Source: an uncultured Ezakiella sp.
Lineage (GTDB): Bacteria; Bacillota; Clostridia; Tissierellales; Peptoniphilaceae
DNA length: 15,158 bases
Reading direction: 5' to 3'
Assembly: GCA_947293975.1 (NCBI GenBank)
Contig: CAMYPV010000027.1
Coordinates: 1 to 15,158 of the forward strand
Shown piece by piece: positions 7,059 through 13,645 of this stretch. Position 1 is the stretch's first letter; every line of letters starts with the position of its first letter. The notes under the pieces are model-generated. The model was given only the letters and a program-made list of their open reading frames with translations, ran no database searches and was not told the DNA's origin. The translations under genes were made by a program, and so were the position numbers.

Positions 7059-7623
7059 TACTTAGTTCCTTAATCTTTAACATAATTTCCTTACCCAAAA
7101 TTTCATACAATTCTTTGGGTGGGATTTCTTCATTTTTTTCTGCACAAAATGGTTCGCCTATTACTATTTTAACTTTAGAAAAAGGCTTATATGAAGATTC
7201 AAAATATACAGGTTGAATTGGAGCACCTGATTTATATGCTATTAAACCAACTCCTGCTTTTCCATCGTTATCATCAATGTTTTTCTTCCTAGTTCCTTGT
7301 GGGAATATTCCTAAGGCCATATCATCTTTTAAAACGGATAATGATTTTTTTATTGTGCTTAATTCAGGCTTATCTCTATCAACAGATATCATGTTCAGTT
7401 TTCTTAGTAAAGTGCCAAGTAAAGGCTTTTCGAAAAGCTCTTTTTTAGACATAAAAATAATCTCTCTTGGATAATTTAAATACAAAATTATTGGTTCCCA
7501 TATAGAGATGTGATTTGCACATATTATTACGGGACCTTCATAAACAATATTTTTCTCACCGTAAAATTTTATCCTGAAAATTATTCTTGATAATATTTTT
7601 GCTAATATTTTAATGATAATCAT
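7039..7623 (-). CDS. plsC: 1-acylglycerol-3-phosphate acyltransferase (PlsC family)
   Basis: PlsC-type enzymes acylate lysophosphatidate to phosphatidate at the inner face of the membrane. The start chosen is ATG 7623 (194 residues), 7 nt behind GAGG (7631-7634). An in-frame GTG at 7629 overlaps that site. The hydrophobic, basic N terminus (about 1-20) suits a membrane anchor. The acyltransferase motifs are recognisable but altered: block I reads NHISIWEP (H38-x4-E43) where the family has H-x4-D, and block III reads FPQGTR (107-112) where FPEGTR is usual. Block II (about 75-84, NMISVDRD) and the late VxxxxPV segment (PIQPVYFE) are typical. It sits between cmk and ispH, a common clostridial arrangement that supports the family call. 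Whether the two substitutions change activity or acyl-donor use cannot be told from sequence. Confidence 0.88.
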   Translation of the reverse strand: MIIIKILAKILSRIIFRIKFYGEKNIVYEGPVIICANHISIWEPIILYLNYPREIIFMSKKELFEKPLLGTLLRKLNMISVDRDKPELSTIKKSLSVLKDDMALGIFPQGTRKKNIDDNDGKAGVGLIAYKSGAPIQPVYFESSYKPFSKVKIVIGEPFCAEKNEEIPPKELYEILGKEIMLKIKELSNESNIS

Positions 7624-7637
7624 ATTCACACCTCAAA

Positions 7638-8276
7638 CTATTTATTTACATAACTTAAAATTTCGCTTAAATTAGTTTGTATATTCTTTTTTGAAGTATC
7701 AATAATAATTGCATTTTGAGGCACAACTAAAGGGTCGTGTTCCCTCTCTGAATCTCTCTTATCACGCTCTTTGATTTCAGATAAAATATCATCATAAGTT
7801 TTATTATTTAAGATTTTTTTTCTTTTCATTTGATTAAATCTTCTTTTGGCTCTTGTTTCAGCGCTAGCTTCTATATAGAATTTAAAGTCAGCATTTGGTA
7901 ATACAACAGAACCAATGTCTCTGCCATCAACTACAATTGAATTATTTAATGAAATATCTCTAATTATTTTATTAACCCTATTTCTAACGTACGGTTTTGT
8001 TGCTATTATACTGGCCATGTTTGCAACATCAGAAGTTCTTATTTGATATGTTAGCTTCTTTTTATCTAATCTAACGCCAGACTTTTTATAATCAATTTTT
8101 ATATCATTTAATATATCTTCTAAATTATTCTGATCAATGTTATTAGTTAATAAATAGTATGCGATTGCTCTATATATTGATCCAGAATCAATATGAATCA
8201 AATTTAAATTTTTTGCTATTCTTTTTGCTAATGTGCTTTTGCCTGACCCTGATGGGCCATCAAATGTAATTATCAT
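7638..8276 (-). CDS. cmk: Cytidylate kinase
   Basis: This enzyme phosphorylates CMP and dCMP to the diphosphates, using ATP, in the cytoplasm. The start chosen is ATG 8276 (212 residues), 4 nt behind GGAGG (8281-8285). The frame remains open upstream to a GTG at 8348, but that adds 24 residues overlapping the flavoprotein gene and displaces the P-loop from its usual place near the N terminus. The P-loop is GPSGSGKST (7-15). The nucleotide-binding segment IDSGSIYRA stands where LDTGAMYRA is common. DGRDIGSVVLP, the lid region RAKRR and the DSEREHDPLVVPQNAIIIDT end are all family signatures. The 14-nt gap to plsC and 19-nt gap from the flavoprotein gene place it in the same transcript. Confidence 0.96.
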   Translation of the reverse strand: MIITFDGPSGSGKSTLAKRIAKNLNLIHIDSGSIYRAIAYYLLTNNIDQNNLEDILNDIKIDYKKSGVRLDKKKLTYQIRTSDVANMASIIATKPYVRNRVNKIIRDISLNNSIVVDGRDIGSVVLPNADFKFYIEASAETRAKRRFNQMKRKKILNNKTYDDILSEIKERDKRDSEREHDPLVVPQNAIIIDTSKKNIQTNLSEILSYVNK

Positions 8277-8280
8277 ATTT

Positions 8281-8285
8281 CCTCC
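8281..8285 (-). promoter_or_regulatory. Ribosome binding site fixing the cmk start
   Basis: GGAGG on the minus strand is the strongest site nearby and lies 4 nt before ATG 8276. It favours the 212-residue cytidylate kinase over the longer open frame that begins in the flavoprotein gene. Confidence 0.85.
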
Positions 8286-8295
8286 GTGAATAATT

Positions 8296-9498
8296 TTATA
8301 AACTATCTTTAATAGAATTAAAAGCCTTGTGTGCAGTGGAAAATGCAATCTGAAGATTATATCCTCCAGTATTAGCAGCCACGTCGATTACCTCACCTGC
8401 AAAGTATAATCCTTTAACTATATTTGATTGCATAGTCTTTGGATTTATTTCCTTGACATTAACTCCCCCGTCAGTAATTACAGCTTCATCAAAAGATCTT
8501 TTAGATAGAATTTTAAAATCTAAATTTTTAATATTATGAACTAGACTATATCTCTCTTGTTGATTAATTTGATTAATCTTTTTATTAGGATCTATTTTAG
8601 ATCTATTAATAATATATGGAATTAAAGATTTTGGCAGTAATTTATCAAGTGAATTTTTTAAATCTTTATTGTTATTTTCACTAAAATCTCTTAAAACTCT
8701 CTCGTCTAACTTTTCTATTGATAATGCTGGTTTTAAATTAATTGATATAGTGTCACCAACATTAGCATAAGCACTTAAAGTTAATATTGTAGGTCCACTT
8801 ACACCAAAATGAGTAAATAATAATTCTCCAAATTCTGATTTTGTAGATTTTTTTGATATTAGACTAACATTTACATTCTTTAAATTTAATCCCATTAATT
8901 CCTTATTATCATTTAAATCACAATTTAAGCCAACTAAAGCAGGTTTAGGTTTAACTATACTGTGTCCAAATTCTTCGGCAAAACGAAAACCATCTCCAGT
9001 TGAACCAGTTAATGGATACGATATTCCTCCAGTTGCAATAATTATATTTTTTGATGAGTATGTCTCTTTGTCTGTTTTAACAACAAATATATCATCCACT
9101 TTGTCTATTGCTAATACTGGCTCATTAAATTTATATTTTGCATTACCATTCTTAAATAAAGTATCAATTACTTCGCCTGATTTATCATTAAAGGGGAAGA
9201 CTCGTCCTCCCCTTTCTTCTTTTAATTTTAATTGTAATTTTTCAAGATAATCCATTAGGTCTGTATTAGTGAATTCATATAATGATGAATACATAAATTT
9301 AGGATTAGCAAATATTTCATCAAAAAACTCGTTTATAGGTTTAGAGTTTGTTATATTACATCTACCTTTACCAGTTATTTTTAATTTTCTTCCAGGTTTT
9401 GAGTTTTTTTCTAGTATTAAAACATTCTCCTTATCAACCAATGAACCTATCAATAAGCCGGATGCACCAGCACCTATAACAATTAAATCATAGATCAT
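8296..9498 (-). CDS. FAD-dependent oxidoreductase, HI0933/YhiN/BaiN family
   Basis: This is a 400-residue flavoprotein of the HI0933-like family, whose members include YhiN of enterobacteria and BaiN of bile-acid-metabolising clostridia. The FAD-binding Rossmann motif is GAGASG (9-14). The family-specific KITGKGRCNITNS follows at about 43-55, then ATGGISYPLTGSTGDG, and the C-terminal flavin contact GLYFAGEVIDVAANTGGYNLQ. Annotations such as aminoacetone oxidase or bile-acid dehydrogenase reductase are common for this family, but nothing here shows the substrate, so I give no gene name. The ATG at 9498 shares one base with the stop of the lipoprotein gene (TAATG). No convincing Shine-Dalgarno precedes it, so it probably depends on ribosomes finishing the gene before. 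In clostridia this family is often found next to cmk. Confidence 0.92.
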   Translation of the reverse strand: MIYDLIVIGAGASGLLIGSLVDKENVLILEKNSKPGRKLKITGKGRCNITNSKPINEFFDEIFANPKFMYSSLYEFTNTDLMDYLEKLQLKLKEERGGRVFPFNDKSGEVIDTLFKNGNAKYKFNEPVLAIDKVDDIFVVKTDKETYSSKNIIIATGGISYPLTGSTGDGFRFAEEFGHSIVKPKPALVGLNCDLNDNKELMGLNLKNVNVSLISKKSTKSEFGELLFTHFGVSGPTILTLSAYANVGDTISINLKPALSIEKLDERVLRDFSENNNKDLKNSLDKLLPKSLIPYIINRSKIDPNKKINQINQQERYSLVHNIKNLDFKILSKRSFDEAVITDGGVNVKEINPKTMQSNIVKGLYFAGEVIDVAANTGGYNLQIAFSTAHKAFNSIKDSL

Positions 9499-10151
9499 TA
9501 TTCAGCTATAACTCTGGATAAATTTAATGAACCATTAACTTCAGCAAAGAAAATATGAATAGTCTTATTTGTGCCAACTAGGTCAGACCTATATTCTCTT
9601 GGATCGTTGCTTGTCATGACAGTGTTTTTATATTCTAAGCCTTCGTAAGTTTTTTGTTCATCAAATAACATTTTAAATGCATTCTTATAATCTGCATTAA
9701 ATTCACTAATATCAGCATTTAAATTATCTGCTGTTGCATAATTTCCGCTATAGATGTTTTTGATTATACTTACAACCTTGTCGATATATGGAATATTGAC
9801 AACTGTTTCTCCACTTGTTTCTGAAGACTTAGGAGCGTTTACTTCGTCAAATTCATTTGAATATGTTTCATACAAATTATCTTTATCAGCTTCTATTTGT
9901 GTTCTTAATTGTGCAACTGTTTTATCATCCTTTGTTAATGCGATTTGATCTAACAATTTTTCAACTATAAAATCGAACTTTTGATCTTTTGTCATTACAA
10001 TTGAAGCTAACTCAGTTGCTATTTGTTTCTTCTCTTCCTCTTTAAGTGTAGAGACTTTCCTTTTGTAAATATCACCATCACTAAAAAGTGAACATGCTGT
10101 AGAAAATAACATGCTTGTGATAATTCCTACTAGTAATAATTTCTTTTTCAT
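9498..10151 (-). CDS. Predicted lipoprotein of unknown function
   Basis: I do not recognise this 217-residue protein. It begins with a typical lipoprotein signal: three lysines (2-4), a hydrophobic stretch (5-16), and the lipobox FSTAC with the lipidated cysteine at 20. The mature part is hydrophilic and charged. It looks helical to about residue 90, has a Ser/Glu/Thr-rich linker (about 96-108), a second helical part, and a C-terminal end with alternating hydrophobic residues (IHIFFAEV, LNLSRVI) that could form strands. It is expected to be anchored on the outer face of the membrane. The start chosen is ATG 10151, 5 nt behind a perfect AAGGAGG (10157-10163). A longer frame from 10175 would put eight charged residues in front of the signal peptide and overlap the regulator. 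It follows the RpiR gene directly, so the two may be functionally linked, which is inference only. Confidence 0.88.
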   Translation of the reverse strand: MKKKLLLVGIITSMLFSTACSLFSDGDIYKRKVSTLKEEEKKQIATELASIVMTKDQKFDFIVEKLLDQIALTKDDKTVAQLRTQIEADKDNLYETYSNEFDEVNAPKSSETSGETVVNIPYIDKVVSIIKNIYSGNYATADNLNADISEFNADYKNAFKMLFDEQKTYEGLEYKNTVMTSNDPREYRSDLVGTNKTIHIFFAEVNGSLNLSRVIAE

Positions 10152-10156
10152 AATTT

Positions 10157-10163
10157 CCTCCTT
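10157..10163 (-). promoter_or_regulatory. Strong ribosome binding site of the lipoprotein gene
   Basis: AAGGAGG on the minus strand overlaps the TAA stop of the RpiR-type regulator and lies 5 nt before ATG 10151. It fixes the start so that the lysine-rich signal peptide begins the protein. Confidence 0.88.
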
Positions 10164-11022
10164 ATTCAACATCAAAAATATTATAATTTTTCCATAACTC
10201 TTCCATCTTAGTTAATGCATTTATGGTATTTTGTCGATTACTCATACTAATATCAATGATTATACTGTTTATTATGGCCATTGGAACAACCAAAGAGTCA
10301 ATAAAAAACAACAAATTATTGTTTATTGGTAATGTAATATTTGACATTTTAGATAATTTATTTGAATCATTATCTGTTAGAGATGCAATAAAAACATTTT
10401 TGCTTTTTGCATGATTAACTACATCAAGCATCAACTTTGTATATCTAGGATAGCTAATTACAAATAGCAAATCATCTTCGCTTATATTTACCATTTCTTC
10501 ATGAATTGTAGTCTCGGAATCGCCTAATAATACGACATTATCCATTAGTATATTTAAATAAAAATGAAAATATGACGCAAGAAAATGAGACGTTCTACAT
10601 CCTAACAAATATATCTTACGTGATTTCTTCATTTGCTCAACAATGCTTTTTATTAATTGCTTATTTAGGCTTTCACATCTTTTTAGATGTGATATCTCTG
10701 AATTAATAGACATATTTATCGAAGATGAATATCCATCAGTTTCTGAAAATAAATCCATCCTATCTAATGAAGTTGATGAGCTTTTAACATCTTCTACAAT
10801 AAGATTTCTTAAATCGCGATAGCCTTCAAGTCCAAGTTCTTGAGCAAATCTAACAATTGTTGATTCACTAAGTCCAAGTATATCAGCTAAATCTTTAGCC
10901 GTTAAATCAACAATTTTATTAGTATTTGATAAAATTAAATCGGCCGTTTTTTGATGACCTTTACTTAAAAACAAATACTTGTCATTAATCAATTCTCTAA
11001 GATTTTTTTCGTGTATTTTCAT
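10162..11022 (-). CDS. MurR/RpiR-family transcriptional regulator (HTH plus SIS domain)
   Basis: This 286-residue protein has the two-domain plan of RpiR regulators. The N-terminal helix-turn-helix domain spans about residues 1-77, with DLTAKDLADILGLSESTIVR (39-58) and the family's FAQELGLEGYRDLR. The C-terminal SIS phosphosugar-binding domain spans about 115-250 and includes IYLLGCRTSHFLASYF, FVISYPRYTK and FIASLTDND. The SYPRYT segment resembles the FPRYS variant seen in many RpiR proteins. Relatives bind sugar phosphates or N-acetylmuramate phosphate and control sugar catabolism, but no such genes are adjacent, so the ligand and target are unknown. The ATG at 11022 lies 26 nt inside the pseudouridine synthase gene. 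The nearest purine-rich site (AGGAG) is about 12 nt away, longer than ideal, so expression may be low or coupled. Confidence 0.92.
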   Translation of the reverse strand: MKIHEKNLRELINDKYLFLSKGHQKTADLILSNTNKIVDLTAKDLADILGLSESTIVRFAQELGLEGYRDLRNLIVEDVKSSSTSLDRMDLFSETDGYSSSINMSINSEISHLKRCESLNKQLIKSIVEQMKKSRKIYLLGCRTSHFLASYFHFYLNILMDNVVLLGDSETTIHEEMVNISEDDLLFVISYPRYTKLMLDVVNHAKSKNVFIASLTDNDSNKLSKMSNITLPINNNLLFFIDSLVVPMAIINSIIIDISMSNRQNTINALTKMEELWKNYNIFDVE

Positions 11023-11731
11023 GAGATTTAATTAGCTCCTTAACATATTCTACCTCATTTTTATCAAATTGTCTATACTGTCCCTTTTGTAGTTCTCCTA
11101 ATTTAATTTCACCATGAGAAATTCTAACTAATCTTTTAACATTAAAATCAAAATGTTCAAACATTCTCCTGATTTGTCTATTCTTACCTTCTGAAATTTC
11201 AATTTCAAGCCTAGACTGATATTTATTTCTGTCTTTAACTTTTATTTTACAACTTTTTGTTAAACCATCACTTAATTCAACACCATTTTCTATTTGTTTT
11301 ATTATATCATCGGATACATATCCATCAATATAAACAATATATTTTTTATTAATTTCAAAGGACGGATGTGTCATTATGTTTGTAAATTTACCATCATTTG
11401 TGAAAATCAATAAACCTTCGCTATCTAGGTCTAGTCTTCCGACATAATTTAATTTTTCTTTATAATTAATAAGGTCCACTGCTAATTTATCATGATGTCT
11501 ATCATAATTAGATGATAAATAACCAACAGGTTTATTTAATACAAAATAAACATTTCCAGAAGAATTCCTTATAAGTTTTCCGTTAACTTTTACATAATCA
11601 TCATTTGTTACATCGTATCCAATATTATCGATAATTTCGCCATTAACATAAACCTTATTAGATTTTATCAATTCGTCTGCTTTTCTTCTAGAACAATAGC
11701 CAGAATTGGAAATAAATTTATTCAGTCTCAT
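10997..11731 (-). CDS. rluB: rRNA pseudouridine synthase, RsuA/RluB/E/F family
   Basis: This enzyme isomerises a specific uridine of rRNA to pseudouridine. In Firmicutes the single member next to scpAB usually corresponds to RluB, acting on 23S rRNA. The 244-residue protein has an N-terminal S4 RNA-binding domain (about 1-58: RLNKFISNSGYCSRRKADELI, then VYVNGEII) and the catalytic domain with VLNKPVGY and GRLDLDSEGLL (98-108), in which D101 is the catalytic aspartate. The late segment ISEGKNRQIRRMFE is the family signature. The ATG at 11731 overlaps the end of scpB by 14 nt, 6 nt behind GGAGG (11738-11742). The exact target uridine cannot be told from sequence, and RsuA or RluF specificity remains possible, so the symbol rests on context. 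Confidence 0.9.
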   Translation of the reverse strand: MRLNKFISNSGYCSRRKADELIKSNKVYVNGEIIDNIGYDVTNDDYVKVNGKLIRNSSGNVYFVLNKPVGYLSSNYDRHHDKLAVDLINYKEKLNYVGRLDLDSEGLLIFTNDGKFTNIMTHPSFEINKKYIVYIDGYVSDDIIKQIENGVELSDGLTKSCKIKVKDRNKYQSRLEIEISEGKNRQIRRMFEHFDFNVKRLVRISHGEIKLGELQKGQYRQFDKNEVEYVKELIKSHENTRKKS

Positions 11732-12347
11732 TATTTACCTCCGAATTTTCGTCTATATATTCTTCATTTTCGCCCGGTGTTTCAACATAATCATCAAAAT
11801 CTATCTCTGTTATTTTTAGAAGTTCTAATATTTCATCTCTATCAACAAGTCCAGGTAATTTATCCAAAGTTTCGATTTCAAAATTTTTCAAGAAATCATC
11901 AGTTGTTTTATAAACAAATGGTTTTCCTGGTTGATTTAACATTCCCGCTTCATATATTAGTCCTCTTTCGAGTAAAGTTCTAATAGATCCATCGCTTTTT
12001 ACACCCCTAATTTGCTCTACAACAGATTTAGTTGTTGGCTGTAAATAAGCAATTATACTAAGAGTTTCCATAGCGGCATTAGATAGATTTTTCTTACGTT
12101 GTTTTACGCCGAAATTCGATATTAATGAAGAATACAATGGATTAGTATTCATTTGAATAGTAGAGTTCATTATTTGAATTCTAAGTCCTCTATCATTGTA
12201 GTCATTAATTAATTCATCGACAATCTCATTTGTTTCATCTATTGTTAAATTAATATATTTAGCTATTTCCTTTATTTCTATAGGCTCTGCCCAAGCAAAT
12301 AAAAGAGCTTCTATTAAATTTTTATTCTTTTTAAAGTTATCCTCCAT
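11718..12347 (-). CDS. scpB: Segregation and condensation protein B (ScpB)
   Basis: ScpB is the winged-helix (kite) subunit of the SMC-ScpAB complex, which organises and separates daughter chromosomes. The 209-residue protein shows the N-terminal LIEALLFAWAEPIEIKEIAKYIN, the second winged helix with ETLSIIAYLQPTTKSVVEQIRGV, and LLERGLIYEAG and GKPFVYKTTDDFLKNF. All of these are characteristic of the family. The C-terminal tail is acidic (Glu/Asp-rich). The start chosen is ATG 12347, 5 nt behind AAGGGG (12353-12358), which itself begins in the scpA stop. A GTG at 12353 in frame touches that site and is not usable. Only 9 nt separate it from scpA. Confidence 0.96.
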   Translation of the reverse strand: MEDNFKKNKNLIEALLFAWAEPIEIKEIAKYINLTIDETNEIVDELINDYNDRGLRIQIMNSTIQMNTNPLYSSLISNFGVKQRKKNLSNAAMETLSIIAYLQPTTKSVVEQIRGVKSDGSIRTLLERGLIYEAGMLNQPGKPFVYKTTDDFLKNFEIETLDKLPGLVDRDEILELLKITEIDFDDYVETPGENEEYIDENSEVNNETE

Positions 12348-12352
12348 AGACA

Positions 12353-12358
12353 CCCCTT
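12353..12358 (-). promoter_or_regulatory. Ribosome binding site fixing the scpB start
   Basis: AAGGGG on the minus strand overlaps the TAA stop of scpA and lies 5 nt before ATG 12347. The in-frame GTG at 12353 is immediately adjacent to this site, with no spacer, so the ATG is preferred. Confidence 0.75.
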
Positions 12359-13055
12359 ATTTTTTCTCGATAATAATATCTGAAAATAAATTTTCTTGGT
12401 TACAGATAATAAGACCAGAGTTCATCAATTCTAAAATAGCTAAAAAAGATGTTATTAAATATTCTCTTCCCTTATTTTTTGAAATTTCTTTAAGACTTAT
12501 TTTATTAAAATCAAATAGAATTTCTTTGATATTGTTTATTAAGTCTTCAGTTCTATACCGCTCTCTAACAATTAAAACTTCATCGTTTAATTCTTGCTCA
12601 TAGCTGCTTATAATATTAGTAAACGATTCATATAATTTGTTTAGATTATACTGAATAGTGTAATTAGTGTTAGTGTTAAAATATTCAGGATTTAAAATAT
12701 TATCATATGAACACTGATTTAAATTGAATAAATTCCACATGTCATCTTGAACAATTTTAAATCTACTATATACAATCAATTGTTCTACTAAGTCCATTCG
12801 TGGATCATCGTCTTCATCGATAGATCTTGGAAGTAACATTTTTGTTTTAATATTTATCAAGCTAGCAGCAAGATATAGAAATTCGACCTGAACTTCTATT
12901 CCTAAATCAATATTCTGTCTTATTGCTGTCAAATATTCTTCGGTTATAAAATTAATAGGTATATCATATATATTAATTTCATTCTTTTTTATTAAATCAA
13001 GTAATAGATCCAGTGGACCGTTGTAGTTTTCAATACTAATTAAAATATCACTCAT
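12357..13055 (-). CDS. scpA: Segregation and condensation protein A (ScpA, kleisin)
   Basis: ScpA is the kleisin that bridges the two SMC heads and carries the ScpB dimer in the bacterial condensin. The 232-residue protein starts with ISIENYNGPLDLLLDLIKK and NEINIYDIPI, the family hallmark and SMC-neck-binding region. It continues with FLYLAASLINIKTKMLLPR, which precedes the acidic linker DEDDDPR, and ends in a winged-helix region with FLAILELMNSGLI. The start chosen is ATG 13055, whose bases overlap the stop of the membrane protease gene (ATGA, 4-nt overlap). The longer frame from GTG 13070 only adds five residues inside that gene. Only a weak purine-rich site is visible, so coupled translation is likely. 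The smc gene is not in this window. Confidence 0.96.
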   Translation of the reverse strand: MSDILISIENYNGPLDLLLDLIKKNEINIYDIPINFITEEYLTAIRQNIDLGIEVQVEFLYLAASLINIKTKMLLPRSIDEDDDPRMDLVEQLIVYSRFKIVQDDMWNLFNLNQCSYDNILNPEYFNTNTNYTIQYNLNKLYESFTNIISSYEQELNDEVLIVRERYRTEDLINNIKEILFDFNKISLKEISKNKGREYLITSFLAILELMNSGLIICNQENLFSDIIIEKK

Positions 13056-13645
13056 AATGATAGCATCCACTCAAAAGTTGGAAGTACAAGCATTCCTAAC
13101 ATTTTTGAAACACTACCAGAGAATATTAAAACCAGTAAAATAAGATTTGTATATCTAGAATACCTTTGTACCTCATATGCTGTACTTTGGTTAAAAAATG
13201 ACAATAAAATATTAGAACCATCCAATGGTGGTAATGGTATTAAATTAAAAAAAGCTAAATTCAAATTTATTATTATTGACATATACAAAAATGAAAGAAT
13301 ATAACCGTTATTAATTATATTTAGCTTTAATAATCTTGAACAGATTAATGCAAATAAAAAGTTTGTAACTATGCCAGCTATACTTACACAAAACATGCCA
13401 ACATTATAGTTTTTAAAGTTACTTGAATTTATCGGAACAGGCTTTGCCCATCCAAATCTAAAAATTACCAATGCAAGTATACCTAATGGATCTAAGTGTC
13501 TAAATGGATTTAATGAAACCCTTCCTTGATGTTTGGCACTTTTATCTCCAAATAGATAAGCAACCGCTGCATGGGCAAATTCGTGAATAACAATCGCAAC
13601 TATTAATGCAGGAATATATTTTAGAAAATCCATAATACCTTGCAT
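13052..13645 (-). CDS. Site-2 protease family (M50) membrane metalloprotease
   Basis: This is a small (197 residues) polytopic membrane protein of the short M50 group, often annotated YwhC-like or simply site-2 protease family. The first helix carries the zinc motif HEFAH (H21, E22, H25), and the third zinc ligand is probably D142 in NLIPLPPLDG (134-143). At least four hydrophobic segments are visible (about 8-31, 55-66, 84-105, 118-138, and a late one near 165-180). There is no PDZ domain, so it differs from RseP-type proteases. It precedes scpA directly, a conserved arrangement in many Firmicutes. Its substrate is unknown, and intramembrane proteolysis is known only for better-studied relatives. 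The ATG at 13645 overlaps the upstream stop by one base (TAATG) and has AAGGTG about 5 nt before it. Confidence 0.94.
   Translation of the reverse strand: MQGIMDFLKYIPALIVAIVIHEFAHAAVAYLFGDKSAKHQGRVSLNPFRHLDPLGILALVIFRFGWAKPVPINSSNFKNYNVGMFCVSIAGIVTNFLFALICSRLLKLNIINNGYILSFLYMSIIINLNLAFFNLIPLPPLDGSNILLSFFNQSTAYEVQRYSRYTNLILLVLIFSGSVSKMLGMLVLPTFEWMLSL

Noticed and set aside
8277..8348. N-terminal 24-residue extension of cytidylate kinase
   Set aside because: It overlaps the end of the flavoprotein gene, has no ribosome binding site, and would push the P-loop to residue 31. The GGAGG at 8281-8285 supports ATG 8276.
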